Positions 51,474 to 62,800 of a DNA stretch of 64,000 nucleotides are shown here, in pieces. The stretch's first letter is position 1; every line of letters starts with the position of its first letter. The stretch comes from Chamaecrista fasciculata. Its lineage: Eukaryota > Streptophyta > Magnoliopsida > Fabales > Fabaceae. The stretch covers positions 62,001 to 126,000 of the forward strand of contig QANZ01051560.1 of NCBI GenBank assembly GCA_003254925.1, given 5' to 3'. Below the pieces are notes generated by a model. It made no database searches and was not told where the DNA came from. It saw nothing but the letters and a program-made list of their open reading frames with translations. A program made the position numbers and the translations under genes.

Positions 51474-52689
51474 TCCAGTTACATGAATAAAAGAGGAGAG
51501 GTTCAAATATGATAACAAAAGAGAAATATATGTATATATCTCAAGTCATTGGGACATTTCATCAAACAGCTTGTATGCACAGAGTCAATAAGGAATAACC
51601 AAGTCCTAAATCCTAATTCACCCAGTGACCCAACCAATTTTCTCTTTCAACACCAAATCAAAGCAAAGAAAAGAATTAAGCAGTAATCCAATTATCAAAA
51701 GGCCTTGGGATTTGACATATTAATTCACAAGATACATAGTATCAGTGAAACCCAAAGTCTATCATGTCTATGGCCAAATGAAAAAAAGAAAGCAATTGCT
51801 AAGAGTGGATGAATATTCACCTTCTGGTTTCCTCTTCTCCTTGGAATACAAGAACTCAATCTTTCTTCTCTATTGCAATTTGATCATCAATCAACTGCTA
51901 TTTGATTTGTTTAAAGATTTTGATTTTCTCGCTGATTTCTCGGCCTCTGCTCCATTTTGTTTTTTATTTGTTAATAAAGGAAAAAACTGATATTGAGTTC
52001 TTTTATGGTTTATATCTTCTCCAATTACAAATTTTAATTATATTATTTCTCTTAAATAATTAGTTATACAAAGAGTTACATTTAATATTTTTTCTTTATT
52101 TTGATTGGTCATGCAAAATAAATTTATCAAGTGTCATATTTTATATTTTATTAAAAAATTTTATAAAAAAAATATAAAGAAGGCATATATATATATATAT
52201 ATATATTTCTCGTTAATAAATTGATTATGATCATAAATCAGTTGACCAATAATGATTTGATACAGTTGGTGAGCTGCGCTCTGACCGAGAGAAGCTTGCT
52301 TCAATTTCCGGAGTCATTATTGAGAAGACTTTAAAAATGTTCAACATGAGACAATTTTACATATGGATAAAAAAAAACTCATAATTCACAAAAAAAGAAG
52401 AAAAAAAATTGGTTATGGCTTGGGAGGAAAATGGGCTGATACATTTTTATTTGTTTTTTATGGCCTAATGGGTTTGGGTTGTTGTGGAGAGTGGGTTGAA
52501 TCATGAATTTGAGCCTTTTTTACTCTTCTCTTATTTTCTGGTGCTGGGCTTTTCTTTAATTTTTTGCACTACTTCTTGTTTTTTATTTGGGGATTAACTT
52601 GGGGTCTTTCTCTCTCTCTTTTTGTTTTTACCTCCTAAAGTTTAATTATTTTAAAAAAATTTTGGGGAAGATATGAAACCCTTGATTTG
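51474..52689. other. Intergenic, SINE-like fragment, no gene
   Basis: It contains a tRNA-like fragment near 52262-52320 (TTGGTGAGCTGCGCTCTGA) related to 34832-34915. The rest is unassigned AT-rich sequence. Confidence 0.45.
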
Positions 52690-53035
52690 GTTTACAGCTA
52701 AAAAGTACAGAGACTTCATTTTGACGGCGTTTCATCCTGTCAGATATGTGTCTATATCCGACATCCGTACGACACTCACACGACACATATTCACAAGTTT
52801 TAGAATATAAAATCAATTTTTTTGTGACTTTATCATGACAAACAATAGAAAATAATATCACATTGTAATTTTTATGAATAAATATTGTAATTTTTAATTT
52901 ATTATAAAAAATTATGGATTTTTAATTATTTATATATATAAATATATGTCATGTCGTATCGTATAATTTTAAGAATCTAACTTTTCAATGTGTTTATATG
53001 TGTCGTATCCTGTGTCAATGTCAGTATCCATACTT
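52690..53035. repeat. Dispersed repeat, copy 2
   Basis: It shares the order CATTTTGACGGCG, CGTACGACACTCACACGACAC, TTTTTGTGACTTT, TTTTTAATTATTTATATATA and CATGTCGTATCGT with 26825-27135. No ends or frame were recognised. Confidence 0.65.
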
Positions 53036-53229
53036 CGTAAAATTTAAGGCAATAGATAAGACATGAAATGAAACCCTCACTAGCGGAAATGAATTATGCT
53101 ATCCTTCAAAAGGGTCAATCCATCAGAAGAATTAAGAAAGTAAAAAAAAAAAAAAAACTCAAACTCATCGGCCAAATGTACCATCTGATACATCAAACCA
53201 CGTTTAATAATTATGTTGAGGGTGATGAT

Positions 53230-53840
53230 TAATTTAAATGGTTTAACTCGTTTTCAGCAAAAAAAATAAAATATATCATTGAATTGGTTATTTGCAGACG
53301 AGTAAATAATACTAAATAATAGATATATTATCTACATTGTGCTAGACTGAATTATAAGTTTTCACAATCAAACCAATGGATAGGTTTTTCTCACCAAAAA
53401 AAAAAAAAACGGATAGGTTCTACCAAAAAAAAAACAACGGATTGGTTGTAGTCTTGTAGAGAGCTCACAAGTAACTTCCAAGTTCCAAGTGGGGACAATT
53501 TTGTATTTTAGCAAAAACTTTTACATCTTTATTTTATTTTCTCACAAATTTCAAGCCTCCAGTATGATATAATCATAATTACTATGCAGATAAAGAGGCT
53601 GTAATGTCCCCAAAATCTACAGAATTTTTTTTTTTGGCCAGAATCTACAGAACTTGTTGCCTTGAAGCTGAAGTTTTTTTTTTTTTTTTTGTTTTAGAGT
53701 ATCTTTTCAAATTTCAAACTTGCCAAGCTCATTATGCTCTTTACACACAAAAATTTTTGCCTATCATTTCTGTAAAAATTAGGATTGCAGCTTATTTACT
53801 CTGGAAATGCAGTGCAAGTTCCCAAGTCAAAAATAAAAAA
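53230..53840. repeat. Segment similar to 62170-63130 (duplicated NLR upstream flank?)
   Basis: Shared words in order include ACTCGTTTTCAGCAA, a CACAA(T/C)CAAA(C/T) stretch, AGTAACTTC, and a later pair around CCAAGCTCATTATGCTCTTT (53724) and TCAAGTTCAGTTATTGATGCTC (63020). Both lie 3-4 kb upstream of an NLR gene. Confidence 0.4.
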
Positions 53841-53845
53841 TAATA

Positions 53846-55815
53846 GGGTAAATTTCAATTTGGTACCCTGTGGTTAGGGGCGTTTCCCCTTTGGTACCCT
53901 GAAAGAAAAATTTTTGCATTGTGGTACCCCGTGGTTTGCTCCGTTAGCGATTTGGTACCCTGAGGTTTTTTTCTGTTAATATTTAACGGCAAATGTTAGT
54001 TAAAATGTCAAAAATCTCCCAAAAAGTCTTCTCTTATGCGTTTAAGTCCTTTCCCTTTACTAAAAGGGATCAAAACATAAAGAATTAATTATAAAAGGGT
54101 CTTTAGAATTCTAATATTATAGATTTTTCTCCTTTTCATAAGATTTCTTTTGAATAGGTCCTGATTTAATTACACTTTAATCCCAAAAGTTTATGATCTT
54201 TATCAAAATAGTCCTTAGAACCTCAAAAGACAAATGAGCATCTATGATTTATCAAAAAATCCCTATATTCAACTACAATTTTCATTCAAGTACACTACAA
54301 ACAAATCAAAACCCCCAAATTTTTCCAAAATCAAGCCCCACAAATCAAAAACCCTCTCAACAACAAAATCAACATCATCAACAACCAATTTCTTCATACC
54401 CTAAGGAATCAAAATTCAAAACTAAGGAATTCAATTTCTTCCTCAATTTTCCAAAATTTGGCATAATTGGTCCCTCGAAAGTTTTTTGTCCATTTTTCCG
54501 TTGAAAAAAAGAAAAAAATTAACTTTTATTTTGATCCCTCAATTTTCCAACAAATTTCACTGCTAGTCCCTCTTTAATTTCCATCCAATTTTTTCATTAA
54601 CCTAAAGAAAAAATTGGTTTACATTCTCCAAAAGTTTTATTTTTTGAATTAAGGTCCTTTCTTTTTATAATAGGACTAAAATGTAAGAAAAAATGAATAA
54701 ATTAAAATTTAAAATAATTTTGACCAAAAACCCACGCAAATTGGCTCTCCTTCTTCGATACCATCCCTTCCACTTCTTCGTCCCTCTCAATTCTCTGACG
54801 CCGCCACCGGAATCCGCCACCGACCTTGACTTCATCATCATCGCCGACTTTCTATTTACGCTTCCGCTCTCATCCTCAACCATCGCGCACTCAGAATCCT
54901 GTTCTGCTCCTCCCTTCCGATTGCTCTTCGGTGGCTTGAACATCGACAAAAACCACCTCGCCGACCTACTCCTGCTCAGACCGGCGGAATGCTTGGCCGT
55001 TGCGCCGCCATGATCAGATTCCCTCTCGGCGGCGTTGTAGCGCGATCTCGACCGGAGAAACAAAATGGCGAGGGACCTGAATCGCTTCAATCCGACGTCG
55101 GAGTCGCCGTCGAAGAGGTTATGAACGCCATTGAACTTGATTTGAGGATCTATCCCACGGTAGTGAGGGAAGAAGGAGAAGAAGAACGATTCTGTGATTG
55201 GAGAAGAAGAACAGTCGATTTGGGTGGGTTCTTTTTATTTATTTTTTTTTGGGAAAATTGTTTCAAATTCGGACCAATTATGCCAAATTTTAAAAATTTA
55301 AGGAAGAAATTGAATTCCTTAATTTTGAATTTTGATTCCTTAGGGTACGAAGAAATTGGTTGTTGATGATGTTGATTTTGTTAGAAGGATTTTGATTTGT
55401 GGGTCTTGATTTTGGAAAAATTTGGGGGTTTTGATTTGTTTGTAGTGTACTTGAATGAAAATTGTAGTTGAATATAGGGATTAAAGTGTAATTAAATCAG
55501 GACCTATTCAAAAGAAATCTTATGAAAAGGAGAAAAATCTATAATATTAGAATTCTAAAGACCCTTTTATAATTAATTATTTATGTTTTGATCCTTTTTA
55601 GTAAAGGGAAAGGACTTAAACGCATAAGAGAAGACTTTTTGGGAGATTTTTGACATTTTAACTAACATTTGCCGTTAAATCCTAACAGAAAAAAACCTCA
55701 GGGTACCAAATCGCTAACGGAGCAAACCACGGGGTACCACAATGCAAAAATTTTTCTTTCAGGGTACCAAAGGGGAACCGCCCCTAACCACAGGGTACCA
55801 AATTGCAATTTACCC
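53846..55815. mobile_element. Mutator-like non-autonomous element (Pack-MULE candidate), 1970 bp, 9-bp target duplication
   Basis: Arms of roughly 550-620 bases are inverted copies (left GGGTAAATTTCAATTTGGTAC..., right ...GGTACCAAATTGCAATTTACCC). The left arm has about 80 extra bases. AAAATAATA flanks both ends exactly (53837-53845 and 55816-55824), which fits the Mutator superfamily. There is no transposase. The ~750-base core (about 54690-55235) is GC-richer than its surroundings and holds a long open frame on the minus strand. Confidence 0.85.
54665..55090 (-). CDS. Coding-like cargo in the Mutator-like element (captured gene fragment?)
   Basis: The ATG-to-stop frame gives 141 residues rich in Arg/Ser (KRFRSLAILFLRSRSRYN, GLSRSRSARWFLSMF). 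The same frame stays open upstream of the ATG to about 55235, adding a stretch with PHYRGIDPQIKFNGVHN. High GC, an open frame of about 180 codons and its place between transposon arms suggest an exon fragment taken from a host gene. I do not recognise the source family. The last residues run into the AT-rich arm sequence, so the C-terminus is probably not original. Whether it is expressed is unknown. Confidence 0.45.
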   Translation of the reverse strand: MKRFRSLAILFLRSRSRYNAAERESDHGGATAKHSAGLSRSRSARWFLSMFKPPKSNRKGGAEQDSECAMVEDESGSVNRKSAMMMKSRSVADSGGGVRELRGTKKWKGWYRRRRANLRGFLVKIILNFNLFIFSYILVLL

Positions 55816-55824
55816 AAAATAATA

Positions 55825-56413
55825 ATTATAATTTGTGCTCTTCCTAAAGAAGAAAAAGAATAATAGAAGTCATGCTTAATGGGGACTTGTCAATGACTCT
55901 GCATTTAACACATTACAAAGTTAAAGTGCCTTAAATTTAATGATAAATATGATTGTCTAACATTAACCGTTAAGTATAATGTCAATACAATTTATAGCCA
56001 TCTTAGGTTTGTCATTAAATTTCAGTTAGTAACTTCAACAAGAAGACCAAATTAGTTGTAATTGTATCTTTCGGAGACCAAATTATTTTTATTTTTAGTA
56101 ACTAAATTGATGAATCTGTTATTTTTGAGAATCAAATCATTAATTTACTCAAACTTTTATCATGACAAGATTGAAACCTATGCTATATTGCTATTACTTA
56201 TTTTCTCTTCTCCTTTTTGTCCATACTTTTCTAATGATTGGACTGCAGGATTACAGTCTGCAATTGAAGAATGGCAGAATGAAGATAAGAAGAGAAAAAC
56301 AAACCATGTCTATCTGAGATCAAGAAAAACAAAATTTCAGCCTTGGAGAATTTTGCTTTCTTGGAAAATTTTAGGACAAGGCTAATTGTGAAGACTCTTA
56401 CTGATCATTTTTG
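55825..56413. other. Intergenic, nothing recognised
   Basis: AT-rich. The frame at 56062-56385 has no recognisable domain. Confidence 0.45.
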
Positions 56414-56740
56414 TCATTTGAGTTGTTCTTGACAATTTTCTGCTATTCCTTCTTTGTTTTGGAGGCTCATAGTAATGTCACTCCTTGAGTCTATTTGGTG
56501 GTCTCGATTTTGTTGTTGCTGTTGTTGTTGTTGCGCCATCATACCGGTCATTTCTCGTATAGCTTGCTGCACATTTTGCAACCCAACAATGACCTCAACC
56601 AATGTTGGGTCCCTCTGCCTACTCTCTGTGATCTCATTCCTTAGCTCTTGTGTGACACTGGTCCGGCCACCGTGACTGGTGTCATAAGGCCATGAAGAAG
56701 CCTTATTAGGCAATGTTCTTCTTCTCTTCTCGGGTGGCAT
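56414..56740 (-). pseudogene. Gypsy-type gag N-terminal fragment
   Basis: Starts MPPEKRRRTLPNK and contains a Gln run after REMTGMM, like the N-termini of plant Gypsy gag proteins. It ends at 108 residues before the gag core domain. About 170 bases upstream, TGGTATCAAAGC (56909-56920, minus strand) is an initiator-tRNA-Met primer site adjoining an LTR end. Gag core and pol are absent. Confidence 0.6.
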
Positions 56741-56908
56741 TCTCGCCTAAAATAAGTAGAAAGATAATACACACAAAAACTTAGATGAAGAAATCAAGAA
56801 GAAACAAATGGATTCACATAACAGATAATGACACACAACTCCATGCTGTAAAGTTTGCTAGGCTAGTTTTATTGCTTGATTTATATCTACAAGGACCTTA
56901 AAACCTAA

Positions 56909-57090
56909 GCTTTGATACCAACTTTGTGATTGAAAACCGAGGTTGAGATTCGCACATATATAGGTTGGCCACTTTCTAAATCGGCTTAGTTACATGGAGA
57001 ACTCAAGAATTATAGTGCATTAACATCTTACAGTTATGTCAAAAAAGAATAGAATATGATAAAGATTGAAGTCGGCATATTTTAAAAGAT
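56909..57090 (-). repeat. Gypsy primer-binding site and partial LTR
   Basis: The primer site TGGTATCAAAGC occupies 56909-56920. The LTR end is at about 56921-56925 on the plus strand and continues toward the broken third exon of NLR gene 2. The other LTR end was not found. Confidence 0.5.
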
Positions 57091-57091
57091 A

Positions 57092-59743
57092 TCATCTTAC
57101 AAAATGTACCTCTCTAACTTGAGATTGATTTGACAATATTGTACCTTGAACTGCATGAGTACCCTGAACACATAACAATTAAAAAAAAATGATCAAGTAT
57201 AAATTGAATCATGTTGTGGTATTTTTGCATTTTCCAAGGGCAACTTTTGTGAATAAAAGTGAAGTACTTCTTTGTATTACCTTCTTGTTTTTGAACACAT
57301 CATAAGCCTCTTCAAAATTCCAGAAATGGCTGCTTTTCCCAAGCTGTCTAATACCTTCTTGATGAGCAATTTTACAGCCCATTTCTTGTATTAAGTCATG
57401 CATCCACACCCCACCAAAACTAGTCATTTCTATTAGAGCCTTGTCTTGAAGGTTTCTTATACCATTTCTTGCATCAAACCCATATCTTTCAAATAGTCTT
57501 GTTACAAGTTTCTTATCTTCACCCTTCAAAAAGCATGCAATATCTAAAAACATTTCCCTCTCTTGAAATTTTAACCCATCATAACTCAACTGTATCATTC
57601 CTTGAATATCTTTATTGGGATTATTCTCTAAAATTTTCAATGCTCTATCCCACTCTTCTATACTTCTAGAATAAAGAAAACTACCCAAGACTATCAAAGC
57701 TAAGGGAATTCCTTTGGCATGAAAAACTGCTCTTTTTGATAGTTGTTCAAGTTCAATCTCTGGATTGACTTTGTGGAATGCTTTGAAGCAAAAAAGCTTA
57801 AGGGATTCATCATCACTCAATGCAATGGCCTCATGCATTTCATTAACTCTTCCTGTAAGAACATGTTTATCTCTTGTTGTGATGATAACTCTGCTTCCTG
57901 AACCCAAACAGTCACATTCTCTAGCCAAATCATCTAATTGCTTTGAACTATTCACATCATCTAGCACAATGAAAACTTTCTTGCTACTAAGTCTACTCAG
58001 AACAAATGTGGATCCTAAAACTTTGGATGTTGTACAATGAAGATTCTCATTCTCTAACAACTGAGAGACAAGTTTATCATGTATGTATTTAGGCCCATGC
58101 TTTTCTGTTTCTTCCCTAACATTTTCCAAGAAGCAACAACTTTCAAATTGGGAACAAAGTTTGGCAAACACAGCCTTGGCCATAGTTGTCTTCCCTATAC
58201 CACCCATGCCCCAAATTCCAACTATTGGTACACTTTGTAGTAAGAACTCAATACGTTGACAGTTTTCATCAATTCCAACAAGACCCTTCAATGCACTTGG
58301 ATACCTATAATTTAGTTTTCTTAAAATATCACTGACAATGTTCTGAATGAGCTTAGCTTCATCCCTAGAATATATGGAGAAGAAAAAACAGAAAAGAATC
58401 AATCACTGTTGCTAAAGAAAAGAATTGGCTAAAATGCATAAAACCCCCCTATCAACTTTAGTTATTGTCCAAAAAACTCCTTGAGGTTGGAAAATGACAG
58501 AAGATCCCCTGAACTTTTGATTTTGTATAAATAACCCCTTTTGTTAAAATTTTCATTCAAAAATCAAGAAATCTCAGTTGTTTTTACTTTGAATCAATGC
58601 AAAATGCAACAACAATCATACAATTATAAAAAAGACTTGTTTTTTTAATGAAAATCTTAATAAAATGGATTTTTTTGCACAAAAATAAAAGTTCAAGGAT
58701 TTTTGTACAGTAACTAAAGTTCATGGAGGTCTTGTGTGTTTTAGTAAAAGAATTCAATCAAAGGCATCAATTTAAAGCTTGACTCAAAAAAGGGCCAACC
58801 CAGTTCGAGTCCCACTTGGTGGGGTGCTGGGGAAAGGAATATACTAGCAGCCTTACCCCTACTTTTTTGTAGAGAGGCTGGTTCGAACCCACGACCTCAG
58901 ATTCCACGGCAAGCGTACTTAAAGCTTGACTCAAAAAGAATTAGCAAAAATTGCAAATACCCCCTTCAACTATGACTCATTTGCATATATATATATATAT
59001 ATATATATTCCCTCTACTATGAAAGTTGGCAAGTAACTCCTTCAAATATAGTTTTGCAATGGAGTTGCAAGAAAAATCATAGTTGAAAGGGACTATTTGT
59101 GAGACTTCATAGGTTATGGACATCATTTGTAAAAGGACCATAGTTGCAAGGGTACTTGCTCACTTTTACAGTCTAGGGACTCTTTACAAATAAGTCATAG
59201 TTGAAGGGAGACATATGCAATTCTCCCAAAAAATCAGTAAACAAACACTTACATGATCTGAGAGTCCCACCCAGAAAGATTTGCAGTCTGAAAAAGAGCA
59301 TCTCTCCATTCTTTCACCAATTCATGGTTGTCAATGAAATCTTTCTCATGTTTTGCAAAAGCGTCCTTGTAAGTACCATTCTGCTCACAAACATCAGATG
59401 GGTCAACTCTATAAAACACAGGAATTACAAATTGCCCCTCTTCCTTTCTGCATTTGAGTATGTGTTTGAGTTCATCCAAACACCATCTTGAGAAAGCAAA
59501 GTTTTCAGAGAAAACCACCACAGATATGCAAGAATCATGAATTGCTTGGATGATTGATTCAGTGATGTCATCTCCTTTTGGAAGCTCAGAATCAATGTAA
59601 GTTCTGATTGAGTTTTGACACAAAGCAGTGTAAAGATGGCTAGTGAAATTAGTACGAGTGTCGTCTCCTCTGAAACTGATAAACACATCATACTTTTTGG
59701 GAGGAAGAAAAGAAGAGTATGAAGATGAAGCAGCATTTCCCAT
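57092..59743 (-). CDS. TIR-NBS protein lacking LRRs (truncated NLR), three exons, about 548 aa
   Basis: Exons: 59743-59253, 58364-57281, 57163-57092. TIR: VFISFRGDDTR, and RWCLDEL keeping the catalytic-position Glu. NB-ARC: P-loop GMGGIGKTT (216-224), kinase-2 KVFIVLDDV, SRVIITTRDK, GIPLAL, MHD WMHDLIQEMG. Exon 3 starts GTHAVQGTILS, parallel to GTDAIEGIMLD in NLR gene 1, but meets a TGA after 23 codons. The LRR and C-JID exons are missing, with a Gypsy fragment next to the break. Short TIR-NBS proteins can be functional in plants, so this may be a working TN gene or a decaying NLR. Intron 1 (888 bases against 118 in gene 1) holds two MITEs and a SINE. Confidence 0.8.
58426..58745. mobile_element. 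MITE with perfect 9-bp target duplication in TN-gene intron 1
   Basis: The ends GGCTAAAATGC...CTTTAGTTATTGT and ACTAAAGTTCATGG...GTTTTAGT are inverted. AAAAGAATT flanks both sides (58417-58425 and 58746-58754). Confidence 0.8.
58791..58918 (-). mobile_element. Au-like SINE with perfect 19-bp target duplication
   Basis: On the minus strand a box-B-like GGTCGTGGGTTCGAACC is followed by GGGGTAAGGCTGC and CCCCACCAAGTGGG, the layout of plant Au SINEs. A 19-base direct repeat TTAAAGCTTGACTCAAAAA borders it exactly (58772-58790 and 58919-58937). Confidence 0.8.
58942..59227. mobile_element. MITE-like element in TN-gene intron 1
   Basis: The left AGCAAAAATTGCAAATACCC and CTTCAACTATGACT are mirrored by AGTCATAGTTGAAGGGAG and GCAATTCTCCC. 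It ends some 25 bases from the exon 1 donor. Confidence 0.65.
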
Positions 59744-62463
59744 ATTATTCCAAAGATTGTAAGGACTAATTTGAAATTGAGAATTTTAATGGTGACAATG
59801 GAGTCAAATGGCAATGCATTTATAATATAGAGAATCCATCATAGTTCACGAGTTAGCTCTTGCGTCCACTCTTGTACTTAGTGGATATTTTAAAAAATTG
59901 AAATTTTGGCATAAGAAAGATTCTCTTATAAAAAGGAATGGATGAAAAAAATTGTTCCATAGTTAAAGAGAATATTTTGAATGAGTAATATTGCATTAGT
60001 ATTTTTAAAAAAAAATCGAAAATTAAAATATATGATTTTAAATCATATTATGATGATTTTTTTTTTTCCAAATCTAGGTGTAAGTTTGGGATTTAAAGAT
60101 CAAAATTGTAAAAAATGTTGTCACTTGTTCTAACTTCTAACTCCGGTATATAAAATATTAGTGTGCTTTGCATGTCTGGTGATTACTTTAAATTTAATAA
60201 CTATTAAGATTTTTAAATTAAAAAAAATATTTTATTATATTTTTAATAAAAATTTAATTTTTTTATAATATATTATTTTTATTTTATTCTAATAATAATT
60301 TTTTATTTGAAGTAATGAAAAGCTTTTTTTTTTATTGACTATTAAAGTAGTGAGAAGTTATTTAACTCTTTCTACTATTTTTTACTCTTTTAATATTTCA
60401 TAATAAAATTACTTTTCATAAACTAAAACACTCGTTACATAGATGATAAAAACATTTTAATCTAAATATCAAAACTATATATCGACCCACCCACGAAACT
60501 GACATATTCAATGATGGTGGAGTTTGACAAAATGAATACATGATGCAGTCAAAGTAATCGGCTATATATATTAAAATGGTTAAAGTAATATTATGATCTT
60601 TTAGCTTTTAAATGATATTTTATATTGGTCTCTTAAATTTAAATAATGTAAAAAAAATTAATTTTCAGAATCATTTTTAAGATATTGTTAACTTTAATTT
60701 AATTTTTCACTAATTATGTCAAAGTTTAAATAATTTAACATGATACATGAATTTATTTTATTTTTTATTTTATTGACATATTATTTAGATATTATCTCAA
60801 TTATATAAAATATTAACAAATATTAAAAATCACAAAAAAGTTATTTTAAAAACATATAACTGAAATATTATTTAGATATTTTTCTAATTATATCATATAT
60901 TTTAATGTGTTTTTTTATTTTTAATATTTAATAAAATTTTATATGACTATGATAGTGTTTAAATAATATGTCAAAAAAATAAAAAATAAATTTATATAAA
61001 TCTTCTAAACTTTAACAATGTCAGTCAATAGTTAAATTAAAGTGAGCAAAATATTTTTTCTTAAATGTTTTGAAAGTCAAAAGACTTTATTTGGACACAC
61101 ACAATTCATATTTAAGGGGCCGGTTTAAAATATTAACTAAAGTTAAGGGACCACTACATCAGTTACCTCATAGGTAGTTTCAAAACCAACGGTGTAACAA
61201 TTGTGAAGATTTAAAGACTAAAATAGAATAAAAAATTAATTTTTTAATCAAAATAAATTTCACTCTATAATATGAGGACTAATTTTAGTTGACCTAAATA
61301 TTAATTACATGCTAAATATATTTAGAATCCTTGAGTTTCAAATCAATGACACAAAACACCTAAAAGTTTTAAAAGTTAATTTACGAGATTTTGTAAGTTT
61401 TCAACTTCTATCACTTAATACTATTTGTCAACCTTCTAATAGGAGGAGTATTTTAAAAATGGTGCCATACTCGTACCGAATATGTGCCCGTACTTATATT
61501 CCATGATTACTCTTGGATACTTTTAAAATATTATAAAATAAATTCTTTTATATTTTTTTATAAAATATTACTGTATTTCATCTTATTTTATTTTTGTTAT
61601 ATTAAAATTTTATTTTCTTTAAATTAATAAACAAAACATTCATATTTTTATAAAAGAAAGAATATAAATTTATATTTTATGACTTTTTATTTAAATAAAT
61701 ATTGACGTACCCGTATCCCATGATTTTCAAAATTAACCGTACCCCGTACCTACAACCGTACCATGCAAATATCCGTACCCGTACCCGTTCAAGTGCAACC
61801 TAGCCTTCTATCTAATTATCACTACTTTATATAAGATAGTGAGACTATTTAAGAATGTTAATTGATCAAAGTTACTTGGCATTGATGAGTCCCCGGGACC
61901 CAATTCACATAAACTTTGATGTTACAAAAAAAAAATTCATAGGCTTTATTTGAGTTTTTTAATTATAAGCTTTATTTATGTTTTTTATGATTGGTCACAC
62001 AAAGTTTGTTTTATTCTTTATTTTTATATAACTAATAATACAATTTTTTTGGACTACACCTCTCATTTTTATAAAAAAAAATTTAAGACAAAATTTTATA
62101 TAAATCTATTGCTTAACTTTCTGGACGTTACGTTTCATCTGCTACTTTAATTTTAATTTTAATTGTTAGACTCGTTTTCAGCAACAAAAAAGTAGTTGAA
62201 TTAGTTATGTGAAGACAAGTAGTAAAAGGCTATTGATGATGTTTTATGATTTTGACTCAGGGTTGTGCATATTTGAATGAAAATGATTGCAAATAGCACT
62301 ACAGTAGATAACAAATATATTAATTATATTGGGCTATAGTGATTCGTAGGTTTCCACAACCAAATGATCATATTGTAGAAAAGTCATCAGTAACTTCAAA
62401 CACTGGACGGTTTTGTGTAAATACTATATACTAAAAGTCTAAAACCTCCTTCTTTTTTTTTTT
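59744..62463. other. Upstream of the TN gene and AT-rich intergenic sequence
   Basis: The first few hundred bases are presumed promoter. 60150-61300 is very AT-rich. About 61440-61800 carries CCGTACCCGTACC-type repeat words, and 61867-61934 looks like a SINE 3' fragment ending in poly(A). No gene was seen. Confidence 0.5.
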
Positions 62464-62800
62464 GTCAAAGTATAAATTTAGTCATATATTTTTTGTTCAT
62501 TTTTCAATTTGATCCTGTATTTTTTTTTTTAACAAATTTGGTATTGTATCTTTGGATTAAATCTTAATTTTGTCTTATATCTTTGGGATAAGTGCAGAAT
62601 TGGTCTAATATATTTGGACCAGTGGAACTTTTTACAAAGATATGAGACCAATTTTTCAACCTGACTAAAAGAAGAGATAAAAAATGATGTGATCAAATTG
62701 GGATCTTTTCCGAAGTTATGAGACCAAAAGTGCAATAAAAAAAATACAAGACCAAATTAGGAACTGAACAAAAAATATGGAACAAAATTTACACTTTGAG
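62464..62800. mobile_element. MITE (GTCAAAGTATAAATTTAGTC family)
   Basis: The left GTCAAAGTATAAATTTAG is mirrored by AAAATTTACACTTTGA. It is the same family as 23605-23938. It lies within the segment that resembles 53230-53840, where no such insertion occurs. Confidence 0.65.

Noticed and set aside
54989..55366. Plus-strand frame in the Mutator-like element
   Set aside because: It is opposite the longer minus-strand frame and its ends fall in arm sequence; it looks like a shadow.
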